DNA of 53,376 bases from NCBI RefSeq assembly GCF_030163755.1, contig NZ_JASJOE010000024.1, forward strand, positions 1-53,376, in the 5' to 3' direction. The notes beneath the pieces were generated by a model, which made no database searches, was not told the DNA's origin, and saw only the letters and a list, made by a program, of their open reading frames with translations. Origin of the DNA: Roseicyclus amphidinii. Lineage in GTDB: Bacteria > Pseudomonadota > Alphaproteobacteria > Rhodobacterales > Rhodobacteraceae. Shown piece after piece: positions 27,557-36,697 of this stretch (positions within the stretch are counted from its first letter, which is position 1; each line of letters opens with the position of its first letter). Made by a program: the position numbers and the translations under genes.

Positions 27557-28033
27557 CTATGCCGGACCGCGCGTGTTCTGGCGCACGAAGGCCTCGATCT
27601 CGGCCGCGGGCCGGGCCCCGGTCAGGCGCGCGACCTCCTGCCCGTTCCGGAACAGGATCAGCAGCGGAATGCCCCGGATGCCGTATCGCTGCGACACGTC
27701 GCCATGCACCTGCGTGTTGATCTTGGCGAACCGCACCTGCGGGTTGAGTGCGCGCGCGGCCTTTTCGAACTCGGGCGCCATCATGCGGCAGGGCCCGCAC
27801 CAGGGGGCCCAGAAATCCACCAGCAGGGGCAGGCTGTCCTTGGTCTCGGCCTTGCGCAGGGTCGCGCTGTCCAGGTCGTGAACGCGCGGCTCCACCAGCT
27901 TGGCGCCGCAGGTTCCGCATTTGGGATGGGCCGCCAGCTTCGCCCCGGGCACGCGATTGACCGTGGCGCAGGACAGGCAGGTGACGTGATCTGAGGTCGC
28001 GGTGGACGCGGAGGCCGAGGAGGAAGGGGGCAT
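27557..28033 (-). CDS. trxC: Thioredoxin TrxC (zinc-binding thioredoxin 2)
   Basis: A 158-residue thioredoxin. An N-terminal zinc ribbon holds C19/C22 and C39/C42 (CLSC...CGTC), followed by the thioredoxin domain with active site WCGPC (78-82) and the cis-proline in RGIPLLILF. The zinc domain identifies the oxidative-stress-linked TrxC rather than TrxA. The start at 28033 is chosen for family length; an ATG 36 bp upstream is possible. Confidence 0.9.
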   Translation of the reverse strand: MPPSSSASASTATSDHVTCLSCATVNRVPGAKLAAHPKCGTCGAKLVEPRVHDLDSATLRKAETKDSLPLLVDFWAPWCGPCRMMAPEFEKAARALNPQVRFAKINTQVHGDVSQRYGIRGIPLLILFRNGQEVARLTGARPAAEIEAFVRQNTRGPA

Positions 28034-28131
28034 GGGATGAAACGCCTTGCGGTTGTGTCTGACAATCATCTGGGATGCCCGCCGCGCCGCGCAAGGGGCA
28101 GGGGGCTGCGACGCCCGCGCGCCCGCCCATG

Positions 28132-28162
28132 AAAAAACGCCGCCCTGAGGGGGCGGCGTTTT
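28132..28162 (-). terminator. Rho-independent terminator of rplY
   Basis: AAAACGCCGCCC and GGGGCGGCGTTTT form a stem of about 11 bp with a 4-nt loop. It is flanked by A- and T-runs on both sides, so it can work in either direction. It lies 54 bp after the rplY stop. Confidence 0.88.
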
Positions 28163-28215
28163 CCTGTGCGTGCGGTGGCGCGCCACTCTCGGGCATGCGC
28201 CGCTCGGGGCTGGCC

Positions 28216-28839
28216 TCAGCCCTCGGCGTTCTCGGCGTCATCGCCTGCCGCGGCTTCCGCCGACACGAGGCCGGAGGGCGCGGTGATGTTGGCGATGACG
28301 AAGTCGCGGTCGATCGTGGGCTTCGTGCCCTCGGGCAGCGCCACCGACGAGATCGTGATCGTGTCGCCGATGTTCAGGCCTTCGAGGTCGATGGTGATGT
28401 GATCTGGGATGTCCCCCGCGGTCACGATCAGTTCCACCTCGGGGCGCACCATGGTCAGCACGCCGCCGCGCTTGATGCCGGGGGCCTTGTCCTCGTTGAT
28501 CACCTCGACGGGGATGAAGAGGTTGACCTTCGAGGTCCGGCGCAGGCGCATGAAATCGACATGCGTCGGCAGGTCCTTGACCACGTCGCGCTGCACGCCG
28601 CGGCAGATCACCCGCACGTCGTCCTGGCCCTCGAGCTTCAGGTTGAAGAGCGTCGAGAGGAAGCGGCCCGCCTTGAGGCGCTTCAGAAGGACGTTGAAGG
28701 GGATCTGGATCGCGATCGGGTCCGCGCCGCCACCGTAGACGACACCCGGCACCTTGCCGTCACGACGAGCTTGGCGGGCGGCCCCCTTGCCTGTCCCCGC
28801 GCGCGGCTCGACGATAAGATCTGGAATCTCACCAGCCAT
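28216..28839 (-). CDS. rplY: 50S ribosomal protein L25 (general stress protein CTC type)
   Basis: A 207-residue L25, the 5S rRNA-binding ribosomal protein, in the long form with the C-terminal TL5/CTC beta domain. The N-terminal RNA-binding part contains [27 protein letters not shown] before the ATG at 28839 rejects a longer in-frame start. The acidic Ala-rich tail ([14 protein letters not shown]) is common in alphaproteobacteria. The usual neighbour pth is not seen in the window. Confidence 0.95.
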   Translation of the reverse strand: MAGEIPDLIVEPRAGTGKGAARQARRDGKVPGVVYGGGADPIAIQIPFNVLLKRLKAGRFLSTLFNLKLEGQDDVRVICRGVQRDVVKDLPTHVDFMRLRRTSKVNLFIPVEVINEDKAPGIKRGGVLTMVRPEVELIVTAGDIPDHITIDLEGLNIGDTITISSVALPEGTKPTIDRDFVIANITAPSGLVSAEAAAGDDAENAEG

Positions 28840-28936
28840 TGCTGTTCTCCATGTGATACGGGGGGCCGCCTCCAAGGGTGTCGGCCCCGATGAAGGGCGC
28901 CGCATAGGGCGGAATCCGGGATTTGTAAAGCCCGGA

Positions 28937-29848
28937 TCAGGCCGCGCCGATCAGTCCGAGCCGCTGTCGCAGCCCCGGCAGCAGCTGGCGCTGCGCTATG
29001 ATGCGCGGCAGCGGCATCTCGGCGATGGGGCGATCCGTGCCGCCCTGCGCCCGATAGGCCTCGACATTGTCGAAGACCGCGCGCGGTGTGTAGTCGATGA
29101 AGCTTTCGGCCGGGCAGTTCTCGGCCATCAGGGCGACATGCGCCTCGGTCTCGACATGCCAGTAGGTGAAGCGCGCGGGCATCCGCGACAGCGGCAGGAC
29201 GGCGATGGTGCCACCGTTCACCAGCGCGCCCGCGTTCACGAGATGCCCGCCCAGCACGACCGCGTGATCGGCGCTCAGCACGAGGTCGCGCGCCGGGCAG
29301 CCGGGACCAAGGGCACCGGCCGCAATGCGGATCGGGGCCCGGCGCTCGCCAAGGCCGAACAGGGTGACGATCTCCTGCCGCCACACCCACAGGACCGCGA
29401 CGGCCTCGCCATCGGCGGTCAACACGCGGTCGCCGGGGCCAAGCACCTCGATGGGGCGCTGGCCCGCGGGGGTTGCGATGCGCGTGCCGGTGAGAAAGCA
29501 GTTGGCGGCGGTCTCGAGCGCGTCCGTATGCAGCGTGGTCCCGCGCTGTCCGCCAAGATCGAGCAAACCCCCGGTGAGGGCGGAGTTGTAGGGGATGAAG
29601 CCGAAACTGCCGAATTGGAATATCCCGTAATGCTGCCCGCCGATCTCGACGTAATAGCCGGTGAACTTGATGGAGCTGTTGTTCATCCAGTCATCGAGCG
29701 TCAGCGCCCCGAACCCGTCCCCAGACACGTCACGGACGGTGGAGGCCTGCTGTTGATCGAAGGCGCTGTCCCACGTCGCGCCACTGCCGTTGGTGGGGCC
29801 CGAAAACCCGCTCAGGTAAATGGCGCGATCCGCGATGTAATCGGCCAT
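28937..29848 (-). CDS. Hint-domain protein
   Basis: A 303-residue protein with a Hedgehog/intein (Hint) domain starting at C117 ([20 protein letters not shown]...GDRVLTADG). The block [17 protein letters not shown] and the C-terminal [14 protein letters not shown] follow. The first 115 residues are a Gly/Ser/Asp-rich region with beta character and no signal peptide; such proteins in Rhodobacteraceae are often exported by type I systems. The catalytic Cys is present, so self-cleavage is possible, but the ligated or cleaved partner is unknown. Confidence 0.85.
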   Translation of the reverse strand: MADYIADRAIYLSGFSGPTNGSGATWDSAFDQQQASTVRDVSGDGFGALTLDDWMNNSSIKFTGYYVEIGGQHYGIFQFGSFGFIPYNSALTGGLLDLGGQRGTTLHTDALETAANCFLTGTRIATPAGQRPIEVLGPGDRVLTADGEAVAVLWVWRQEIVTLFGLGERRAPIRIAAGALGPGCPARDLVLSADHAVVLGGHLVNAGALVNGGTIAVLPLSRMPARFTYWHVETEAHVALMAENCPAESFIDYTPRAVFDNVEAYRAQGGTDRPIAEMPLPRIIAQRQLLPGLRQRLGLIGAA

Positions 29849-30004
29849 GTCCCGACACTCTCCGACTGCGGTGAAACCCGGTGCGGCCAACCGTGGCCCC
29901 AAGCGGTTAACATCCGGTTAACCGTCCGCGCCCAAACCGCCTGCGCCCGCGCACCGTTCTGTCCGGGCTTGTGGCCCCGGCGGTTTCGCACTAGCGCCTG
30001 AGCC

Positions 30005-31156
30005 ATGCGCCTGTTGTCCGACATACGCCTGTGCCGCGCGCCCATCGCCGCTTTCGCGGGCGTCGGCGTCTTCTGGGGCAGTTTCGCGGCCATGCTGCCC
30101 GACCTCAAGGCGCGGCTGGCGATCTCGGACGCGACGCTGGGGGTGATCCTGCTGGGCTCCGCCGCCGGGGCGCTTCTGGCGATGTGGCTCTCGCCGCGGC
30201 TGGACGCGGCGCTGCCGCGCTGGGGGCTGACGCTGTCGGGGGTGGCGCTGGGGCTCGTGGCGCTGCCGCTGGGCCTGATCGAGGCGCTGGTGCCCTTCGT
30301 GATCGGGATGGTGGCGGTCGGCATGTCGACGGGGATGTATGACATCCTCGGCAACGCCCGGATCTCGCGGCTCGAGGCGCGGCACCGGCTGTCGCTGATG
30401 AACCTCAACCACGCGCTCTATTCCTTCTCCTACGCGGCGGCGGCCACGGCGACCGGGGCCGCGCGCGAGGCGGGACTGGCGCCGGGCCTGTGGTTCGCCG
30501 TCGTGGGCACCGTGATCCTGCTGGCGGGCACGCTGACATGGTCGCGCCCCGACCTGACCATCGGTCAGGACGAGACGCCGCAGGAAAGCCGCGGCAGGAT
30601 CACGCCCTATGTCTGGCTGGCCGGGCTTGTCTGCCTGATCGGCTTTTTCGCCGAGAACGCGACCGAGGGCTGGTCGGCCCTGCATATCGAGCGGACGCTG
30701 GGCGGCGGGGCCGCCGAAGGCGCGCTCGGCCCCGCGATGCTGGGCCTGACCATGGGCATCGGCCGGCTGGCCGGTCATCTCGTGACCGCGCGGGGAACCG
30801 AGACCACCGTGCTGCGCTGGGCGGCGCTTCTGGCCGCCTCCGGGCTTGTCGCCGCCGCCGCCGCGCCGGTGCCGCTGGTGGCCTATCTCGGCTTCGGGTG
30901 CCTCGGCCTCGGGGTGTCGGTCATCGGGCCGATGGCGCTGGCGCTGGCGGGCCAGACCGCGCGTCCCGAGGCGCGCACCTTCGCCGTGTCGCGCGCCGCG
31001 ATGATCGGCTATTTCGGCTTCTTCATCGGCCCGCCGTTGATGGGGTTCCTGTCGGAAGCCTTCGGCCTCCGCGCCGCCTTCGGCATCGGCGCGATGATGA
31101 TCCTCGCCATTCCGCTGGTCCTGCTGCCCCGGATGCGGGCGGATGCCCCGGCCTGA
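30005..31156 (+). CDS. Major facilitator superfamily transporter (YbjJ-like)
   Basis: A 383-residue membrane protein with 12 hydrophobic helices split by a hydrophilic centre near residues 180-200 (RPDLTIGQDETPQESRG). The first cytoplasmic loop lacks the canonical GxxxDRxGRR and instead has LSPRLDAALPRWG, as in YbjJ-like proteins. The substrate is unknown; it may be a drug or small-molecule efflux pump. It precedes aroA by 96 bp. Confidence 0.8.
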   Translation: MRLLSDIRLCRAPIAAFAGVGVFWGSFAAMLPDLKARLAISDATLGVILLGSAAGALLAMWLSPRLDAALPRWGLTLSGVALGLVALPLGLIEALVPFVIGMVAVGMSTGMYDILGNARISRLEARHRLSLMNLNHALYSFSYAAAATATGAAREAGLAPGLWFAVVGTVILLAGTLTWSRPDLTIGQDETPQESRGRITPYVWLAGLVCLIGFFAENATEGWSALHIERTLGGGAAEGALGPAMLGLTMGIGRLAGHLVTARGTETTVLRWAALLAASGLVAAAAAPVPLVAYLGFGCLGLGVSVIGPMALALAGQTARPEARTFAVSRAAMIGYFGFFIGPPLMGFLSEAFGLRAAFGIGAMMILAIPLVLLPRMRADAPA

Positions 31157-31252
31157 CGCGTCGGCCACAGGTGCCAGGGGGTGCCGGAGGGTGTGGACGG
31201 CCCGCCCGCACCCGTCTATCAGGCGCGGGACATCAGCAGGGAGAAGACGCGC

Positions 31253-32608
31253 ATGTCCGGCCATGGTGACCCCGTTCCGATGACGGCCCGCAAGGGCACC
31301 GCGCTCAAGGGCGTGGCCGAGGTGCCGGGCGACAAGTCGATCTCGCACCGCTCCCTGATCCTCGGCGCGATGGCCGTGGGCGAGACGGTGATCACCGGCC
31401 TTCTCGAAGGGCAGGACGTGCTGGACACCGCGAAGGCGATGCAGGCCTTCGGGGCCGAGGTGACGCGCGACGCGGACGGCACGTGGCATGTGCATGGCGT
31501 GGGTGTCGGCGGCTTCGGGGAACCCGAGGACGTGATCGACTGCGGCAACTCGGGCACCGGCGTGCGGCTCATCATGGGGGCTATGGCCACGACGCCCATC
31601 GTGGCGACCTTCACCGGCGACGCCTCGCTGCGCTCGCGGCCGATGGCGCGGGTGACGGACCCGCTGGCGCTCTTCGGGGCGGTGTCGGTGGGCCGCGCGG
31701 GCGGGCGCCTGCCGATGACGATCACCGGCGCGGCCGAGCCGCTGCCGGTGCGCTACACCACGCCCGTGCCCTCGGCGCAGGTGAAATCCGCGGTGCTGCT
31801 CGCCGGGCTGAACGCGCCCGGTCAGACCGTGGTGATCGAGGCCGAGGCGACGCGCGACCATACCGAGCGGATGCTCGCGGGTTTCGGCGCCGAGATCACG
31901 ACCGAGGTGACGGACGAGGGCCGCGTCATCACCCTGACCGGCCAGCCCGAGCTGAAGCCCCAGACCATCGCCGTGCCGCGCGACCCGTCCTCCGCCGCCT
32001 TCCCGGTCTGTGCGGCGCTGATCGTCGAGGGCTCTGACGTGCTGGTGCCGAACATCGGGCTGAACCCCACGCGCGCGGGTCTCTTCGAGACGCTGCGCGA
32101 GATGGGCGCGGACCTGAGTTACGAGAACCTGCGCGAAGAGGGCGGTGAGCCGGTGGCCGACCTGCGCGCGCGCTATTCGCCCGACATGCTGGGTATCGAG
32201 GTGCCGCCCGAACGCGCCGCCAGCATGATCGACGAATACCCGATCCTCTCGGTTGTCGCGGCCAATGCCACGGGCGCGACCGTGATGCGCGGCGTCAAGG
32301 AGCTGCGCGTCAAGGAAAGTGACCGGATCGACGCCATGGCCGTGGGCCTGCGCGCCGCGGGGGTGGAGGTCGAGGAGGGGCCCGACTGGTGGATCGTCCA
32401 TGGCCGCGGCGCGGGCGGTGTGCAGGGGGGCGTGACGGTCGCCACCCATCTCGACCACCGGATCGCCATGTCCTTCCTCTGCGGCGGCATGGCCTCGGCG
32501 CAGCCGATCACGGTGGATGACGCGGGCCCTATCGCCACGTCCTTCCCGGTGTTCGAGCCGCTGATGCGCGGTCTCGGCGCACGGCTGGACCGGGCGAACA
32601 GCGTCTGA
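31253..32608 (+). CDS. aroA: 3-phosphoshikimate 1-carboxyvinyltransferase (EPSP synthase)
   Basis: A 451-residue enzyme of the shikimate pathway (shikimate-3-phosphate + PEP). The N-terminal PEP site is GDKSISHRS around 26-34. GNSGTGVRL at 98-106 is the second conserved loop. In the glyphosate-tolerant CP4 enzyme the residue equivalent to G101 is alanine, so glycine here points to ordinary sensitivity at that position, although the overall sequence is CP4-like (class II). RPMARV and [15 protein letters not shown] are also present. AGGGAG precedes the ATG at 31253. Followed by cmk, as often in alphaproteobacteria. Confidence 0.95.
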   Translation: MSGHGDPVPMTARKGTALKGVAEVPGDKSISHRSLILGAMAVGETVITGLLEGQDVLDTAKAMQAFGAEVTRDADGTWHVHGVGVGGFGEPEDVIDCGNSGTGVRLIMGAMATTPIVATFTGDASLRSRPMARVTDPLALFGAVSVGRAGGRLPMTITGAAEPLPVRYTTPVPSAQVKSAVLLAGLNAPGQTVVIEAEATRDHTERMLAGFGAEITTEVTDEGRVITLTGQPELKPQTIAVPRDPSSAAFPVCAALIVEGSDVLVPNIGLNPTRAGLFETLREMGADLSYENLREEGGEPVADLRARYSPDMLGIEVPPERAASMIDEYPILSVVAANATGATVMRGVKELRVKESDRIDAMAVGLRAAGVEVEEGPDWWIVHGRGAGGVQGGVTVATHLDHRIAMSFLCGGMASAQPITVDDAGPIATSFPVFEPLMRGLGARLDRANSV

Positions 32609-32611
32609 CAC

Positions 32612-32783
32612 CTGACCAGAAGGCGCACCTGCGGTGCATTCCTTTCAGGTCGCTTCGCTCCGCGAGGCTTTTGTTTGCGCCTCCGGCGCGGGGGGCATCG
32701 CCATTGTCACTCGGACCAATGGCGTTCCAATGGCGATCCCCGTCCCTGCGGGACTCCCCCGAGATATTTGTGAAACGGCGGAG
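32612..32783 (+). repeat. ~150-bp structured intergenic element, copy 1 (with ATATTT copy D)
   Basis: This lies in the aroA-cmk gap and matches 43828-43995 at roughly 85-90%. Hairpins are: GCACC-TGC-GGTGC (32625-32637); GCGCC-TCC-GGCGC (within 32676-32690); CGCCATTG/CAATGGCG (32699-32706 with 32717-32724); and GTCCC-TGC-GGGAC (32742-32754). It ends in GATATTTGTGAAACGG (from 32763). Two hairpins differ in sequence from copy 2 yet still pair. A second CCAATGGCG follows the third hairpin and could compete for the same partner. Confidence 0.75.
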
Positions 32784-32833
32784 GGTGGATTGCGGCTTGT
32801 GGGGCTGGCGTCGCTCTGTTTGAAGGTTACCTC

Positions 32834-33448
32834 ATGAGCTTCACGGTCGCCATCGACGGGCCCGCGGCGGCGGGCAAGGGCACGATCTCGCGGGCCGTGG
32901 CCGCGCGGTTCGGCTTCGCGCATCTCGACACGGGGCTGCTGTACCGGGCCGTGGGGCGGCGGATGCTGGCGGGTGAGCCGTCCATCGCGGCGGCGGAGGC
33001 GCTGACGCCGGATGACCTCGCCGATCCCGACGCGCTGCGCACCGCCGCGGTGGCCGAGGCCGCAAGCAAGGTCGCCGTGATCCCCGAGGTGCGCGCGGCG
33101 CTGCTCGACTTCCAGCGCGCCTTTGCCCGGCGCGCGGGCGGTGCGGTGCTGGACGGGCGGGACATCGGAACCGTGATCTGCCCCGAGGCGGAGGTGAAGC
33201 TGTTCGTCACCGCCAGCGCCGAGGTGCGGGCCGAGCGGCGGCTGAAGGAGCTTCTGGCCGCGGGGTTCGAGACGGATCTTGGAACGGTGCTGGCCGATGT
33301 GAAAAGCCGCGATGCCCGCGATGCCGAGCGCGCCAGCGCGCCGATGCGTGCGGCGGACGATGCCCTGACGCTCGACACAAGCGCCATGGGCGTGGAGGAG
33401 GCGGTGGCTGCCGCCGTCGCCGCCGTCGAGGCCGCCAGGGTGGGCTGA
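32834..33448 (+). CDS. cmk: Cytidylate kinase
   Basis: A 204-residue kinase phosphorylating CMP and dCMP with ATP. The P-loop is GPAAAGKGT (9-17). [14 protein letters not shown] and [14 protein letters not shown] are conserved CMP-binding blocks, and [11 protein letters not shown] is the lid arginine region. It is slightly shorter than E. coli Cmk. It sits between aroA and rpsA, the usual alphaproteobacterial order, here with one extra gene before rpsA. Confidence 0.95.
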   Translation: MSFTVAIDGPAAAGKGTISRAVAARFGFAHLDTGLLYRAVGRRMLAGEPSIAAAEALTPDDLADPDALRTAAVAEAASKVAVIPEVRAALLDFQRAFARRAGGAVLDGRDIGTVICPEAEVKLFVTASAEVRAERRLKELLAAGFETDLGTVLADVKSRDARDAERASAPMRAADDALTLDTSAMGVEEAVAAAVAAVEAARVG

Positions 33449-33578
33449 TCGCGCCGCCGTCGGCAAGTTCTTGCCGCCCGGTTTGCGTCGTCGCGCCATG
33501 GTCCATAGCCTGACGGTTGCGGCCGGGTCATCGCCCGGTGCGCGGCACGCCGCTCCGGCGGCCCCATCAGGAGAAATC

Positions 33579-33962
33579 ATGACCTTCCGAAAGACCCTAG
33601 TCGCTACCACGTCCGCCGCCGTCCTGGCCCTTGCCGCCACCCCCGCCGTGATGCTGTCCGCGGGGCCCGCGGCCGCGCAGGCCGAGCAGGCCTATTCGGC
33701 GGGCCAGCTGGACGCCTTCGTCGAAGCGTTCCTCGATGTCGATGCGCTGCGCGCGGTCTATACAGAGCGCCTGCAGCAGGCGGCCGACGAGGCGGCGCAG
33801 CAGGCCATCGTCGAAGAGGGCAATGCCGCCATCGTCGCCGCGATCAACGAGGTGGAGGGCATGGATATCGAGCTTTACGCCGCCATGCTGCAGCGGGCCG
33901 GAGAGGACGCCGATCTCAACGCCCGGATCACGCAGCGCCTGCAGGCGGCCGCCGACGGCTGA
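33579..33962 (+). CDS. DUF4168-like exported protein
   Basis: A 127-residue protein with a signal peptide (MTFRKTLVATTSAAVLALA, cleavage near AAAQA). A helical domain follows, patterned like DUF4168: a first helix ending in VYTERLQQAADE, a second with EEGNAAIVAAINEVEGM, then ELYAAMLQRAGED and LNARITQRLQ. GGAGAAATC gives a good ribosome-binding site. Function unknown. It is inserted between cmk and rpsA. Confidence 0.7.
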   Translation: MTFRKTLVATTSAAVLALAATPAVMLSAGPAAAQAEQAYSAGQLDAFVEAFLDVDALRAVYTERLQQAADEAAQQAIVEEGNAAIVAAINEVEGMDIELYAAMLQRAGEDADLNARITQRLQAAADG

Positions 33963-34279
33963 CCTGCGCCCTGGGTCGGGGCGCGCGGGTAGGGCAGGGT
34001 GGGGCGTCTGCGCCCCCTGCCGGGTCCGCGCCCCCACCCTTGCCCCCCCACTCTTGCCTTGCGCGGTGCTTGCCGCTATAGCGCCCCCGTCAACACGGCG
34101 ATCAACGCCGGAAGCCAAGAGATCGAGCAGGGTCGGTGTCACCGGCCCTCTTTGCTTTCCGGAACGTCAGACCAACGATCACCCCAAGACCGGCGGAGAC
34201 AACCGCACGGCCGGAAAAATCGAACGCCCGCACCGTCGCCCGGCGAAGGGGCAGGGCAGATAAAGGAACCGATACGCAT
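33963..34279 (+). promoter_or_regulatory. rpsA: rpsA promoter and long 5' leader
   Basis: This 317-bp gap contains a GGGGCG-TCTG-CGCCCC hairpin (34001-34016), probably ending the upstream transcript. Then come TTGCCT (34054-34059) and TATAGC (34077-34082) with a 17-bp spacer, and a ~190-nt leader. In the leader an 8-bp hairpin (34130-34137 with 34141-34148) is followed by TCTTTGCTTT, resembling an attenuator. AAGGA lies 12 nt before the rpsA start. S1 represses its own translation in E. coli through a structured leader; whether this unrelated leader does so is inference. Confidence 0.5.
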
Positions 34280-35962
34280 ATGTGCGCCAAAGCAACCATG
34301 GAGGAGTTCGAAGCCCTCCTGAACGAAAGCTTCGAAATCGACACGCCCGACGAGGGCAGCGTCGTCAAGGGCAAGGTCATCGCCATCGAGGCGGGCCAGG
34401 CCATCATCGATGTCGGCTACAAGATGGAAGGCCGCATCGATCTCAAGGAATTCGCAAACCCCGGTGAGGCCCCCGAGATCGCCGTCGGCGACGAGGTCGA
34501 GGTCTACCTGCGCAACGTCGAGAACGCCCGCGGCGAAGCCGTCATCAGCCGCGAGATGGCACGCCGCGAGGCCGCCTGGGATCGCCTGGAGAAGGCCTAT
34601 GCCGCGGAAGAGCGCGTCGACGGCGCGATCTTCGGCCGCGTCAAGGGTGGCTTCACCGTCGATCTGGGCGGTGCCGTGGCCTTCCTGCCCGGCTCCCAGG
34701 TCGATGTGCGCCCCGTGCGCGACGCGGGCCCGCTGATGGGTCTCAAGCAGCCCTTCCAGATCCTCAAGATGGACCGCCGCCGCGGCAACATCGTGGTGTC
34801 GCGTCGTGCGATCCTCGAAGAGTCCCGCGCCGAGCAGCGCGCCGAGGTCATCGGCAAGCTGAACGAGGGCGACGTCGTGGACGGCGTGGTCAAGAACATC
34901 ACCGAATACGGCGCCTTCGTCGACCTCGGCGGTGTGGACGGCCTGCTGCACGTCACCGACATGGCATGGCGCCGCGTTAACGACCCGAAAGAGGTCCTCA
35001 CCATCGGCGAGACCGTCAAGGTGCAGGTCATCAAGGTCAACAAGGACACGCACCGCATCAGCCTCGGCATGAAGCAGCTGCAGGACGATCCGTGGGATGC
35101 CGTGGAAACGCGCTACCCGCTGGAATCGACCCACACCGGCCGCGTCACCAACATCACCGACTACGGCGCCTTCGTGGAGCTGGAGCCTGGGGTCGAGGGC
35201 CTCGTGCACGTGTCGGAAATGTCCTGGACGAAGAAGAACGTCCATCCCGGCAAGATCGTCTCCACCTCGCAAGAGGTCGAGGTCATGGTGCTCGAGATCG
35301 ACACCGCCAAGCGTCGCGTGTCGCTGGGCCTCAAGCAGACCATGCGCAATCCGTGGGAGGTTTTCGAGGAAACCCACCCCGTCGGCACGCAGGTCGAGGG
35401 CGAGGTCAAGAACATCACCGAGTTCGGTCTGTTCATCGGCCTTCCGGGCGACATCGACGGCATGGTTCACCTGTCGGACCTGACCTGGGAAGGTCGTGGC
35501 GAAGACGTGATCGGCGAGTATCGCAAGGGTGACGTGGTCAAGGCCGTCGTCACCGAGGTCGACACCGACAAGGAGCGTATCTCGCTCTCGATCAAGGCGG
35601 TCGAAGGCGACCCCTTCGCCGAGGCGATCGGCGGCGTGAAGCGCGGCTCGATCATCACCGTCGAAGTGACGGCGATCGAGGATGGCGGCGTCGAGGTGGA
35701 ATACGAGGGCATGAAGTCCTTCATCCGCCGCTCCGACCTGTCGCGTGACCGGGCCGAGCAGCGCCCCGAGCGCTTCCAGAAGGGCGACAAGGTCGACGTC
35801 CGCGTCACCAACGTGGATGCCAAGACCCGCCGCCTCGGCCTGTCGATCAAGGCGCGCGAGATCGCCGAAGAGAAAGAGGCCGTGGAACAGTTCGGCTCGT
35901 CCGACTCGGGTGCATCGCTGGGCGATATTCTCGGCGCGGCACTGAGCAAGAACGACGACTGA
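34280..35962 (+). CDS. rpsA: 30S ribosomal protein S1
   Basis: A 560-residue S1 with six OB-type S1 repeats starting at about 28, 113, 200, 285, 372 and 459. The canonical repeats 3-6 show NITEYGAFVDLGGVDGLLH, NITDYGAFVELEPGVEGLV and related forms. It recruits structured mRNA to the ribosome. The start MCAKATMEEFEALLNESFE is the family N-terminus. The C-terminal tail ends GDILGAALSKNDD. Confidence 0.97.
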   Translation: MCAKATMEEFEALLNESFEIDTPDEGSVVKGKVIAIEAGQAIIDVGYKMEGRIDLKEFANPGEAPEIAVGDEVEVYLRNVENARGEAVISREMARREAAWDRLEKAYAAEERVDGAIFGRVKGGFTVDLGGAVAFLPGSQVDVRPVRDAGPLMGLKQPFQILKMDRRRGNIVVSRRAILEESRAEQRAEVIGKLNEGDVVDGVVKNITEYGAFVDLGGVDGLLHVTDMAWRRVNDPKEVLTIGETVKVQVIKVNKDTHRISLGMKQLQDDPWDAVETRYPLESTHTGRVTNITDYGAFVELEPGVEGLVHVSEMSWTKKNVHPGKIVSTSQEVEVMVLEIDTAKRRVSLGLKQTMRNPWEVFEETHPVGTQVEGEVKNITEFGLFIGLPGDIDGMVHLSDLTWEGRGEDVIGEYRKGDVVKAVVTEVDTDKERISLSIKAVEGDPFAEAIGGVKRGSIITVEVTAIEDGGVEVEYEGMKSFIRRSDLSRDRAEQRPERFQKGDKVDVRVTNVDAKTRRLGLSIKAREIAEEKEAVEQFGSSDSGASLGDILGAALSKNDD

Positions 35963-35986
35963 TCCGTCCACCCGGACCATCGGAAA

Positions 35987-36015
35987 GGCCCCGCCCCATC
36001 GGCGGGGCCTTTTTT
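35987..36015 (+). terminator. Rho-independent terminator of rpsA
   Basis: GGCCCCGCC and GGCGGGGCC form a perfect stem with a 5-nt loop, followed by TTTTTT. It lies 25 bp after the rpsA stop and also has AAA on its upstream side. Confidence 0.93.
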
Positions 36016-36092
36016 CGTTTCGGCCTGTCCCCACGCGGCCAACCTGTCGCACCTGCGCGCGCTTGCTCTTGCGGCTGCAAGCATTACCTTCG

Positions 36093-36110
36093 TTTCAGAA
36101 ATTTCTGAAA
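36093..36110. promoter_or_regulatory. Perfect 18-bp palindrome, probable GbsR operator
   Basis: TTTCAGAAATTTCTGAAA is perfectly symmetrical and AT-rich, 23 bp before the regulator start. It sits in the only promoter-sized gap ahead of gbsR-cydA-cydB, so the regulator probably represses or senses at this site. Confidence 0.7.
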
Positions 36111-36133
36111 TCACTGCGCGAACAGGATTTTGC

Positions 36134-36685
36134 ATGAAGACGACGCCGCTCCGGCAGGAGTTCATCCTGCATTTCGGGGAAATGGGCAGCCGGTGGGGCA
36201 TCAACCGCACCGTGGGGCAGATCTATGCCCTGCTGTTCCTCTCCTCCGAGCCGCTGAACGCGGAAACCATCACCGAGGCGCTCGGGATCAGCCGGTCGAA
36301 CACCTCGATGGGCCTGAAGGAGCTGCAAAGCTGGAACCTCGTGCGGCTCAAGCATGTCCCCGGCGACCGCAGGGACTATTTCACCACACCAGACGACCTG
36401 TGGGAGATCGTGCGCACCCTCGTGGCCGAGCGCAAGAAGCGCGAGATCGACCCGACGCTGACCAAGCTGCGCGAGCTCGAGATGCAGGGCCCCGCCGGGG
36501 ACGACTACGCCGAGGCCCGCATCGCCGAGCTGCGCGAGCTGATCGAGATGATGACCGGCTTCTACGCCGAGATGGAAAAGCTCGAAACCGAGCGGCTGGT
36601 GAAGCTGATGACGCTGGGCAGCCGCATCGCGGGGCTGATCGACAAGACGGGCGGGATGATCCCGTCGCTCACGAAACGCAAGTAG
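36134..36685 (+). CDS. GbsR/MarR-family transcriptional regulator
   Basis: A 183-residue winged-helix regulator. The helix-turn-helix is around AETITEALGISRSNTSMGLKE, and the wing contains HVPGDRRDYF. A long C-terminal helical dimerisation part follows. It is only 12 bp upstream of cydA and behind a perfect palindrome, so it most likely controls the bd oxidase operon and itself. GbsR relatives sense small ligands; the signal here (redox, oxygen, nitric oxide) is unknown. Confidence 0.85.
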   Translation: MKTTPLRQEFILHFGEMGSRWGINRTVGQIYALLFLSSEPLNAETITEALGISRSNTSMGLKELQSWNLVRLKHVPGDRRDYFTTPDDLWEIVRTLVAERKKREIDPTLTKLRELEMQGPAGDDYAEARIAELRELIEMMTGFYAEMEKLETERLVKLMTLGSRIAGLIDKTGGMIPSLTKRK

Positions 36686-36697
36686 GGGACGATTGCC

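Noticed and set aside
31253-32608. Glyphosate-tolerant EPSP synthase like CP4
   Set aside because: The overall sequence is class II-like, but the residue equivalent to the tolerance-giving alanine is glycine (G101).
29918-32611. 897-codon open frame antisense to the MFS gene and aroA
   Set aside because: Low-complexity shadow frame; aroA and the transporter on the plus strand have all expected motifs.
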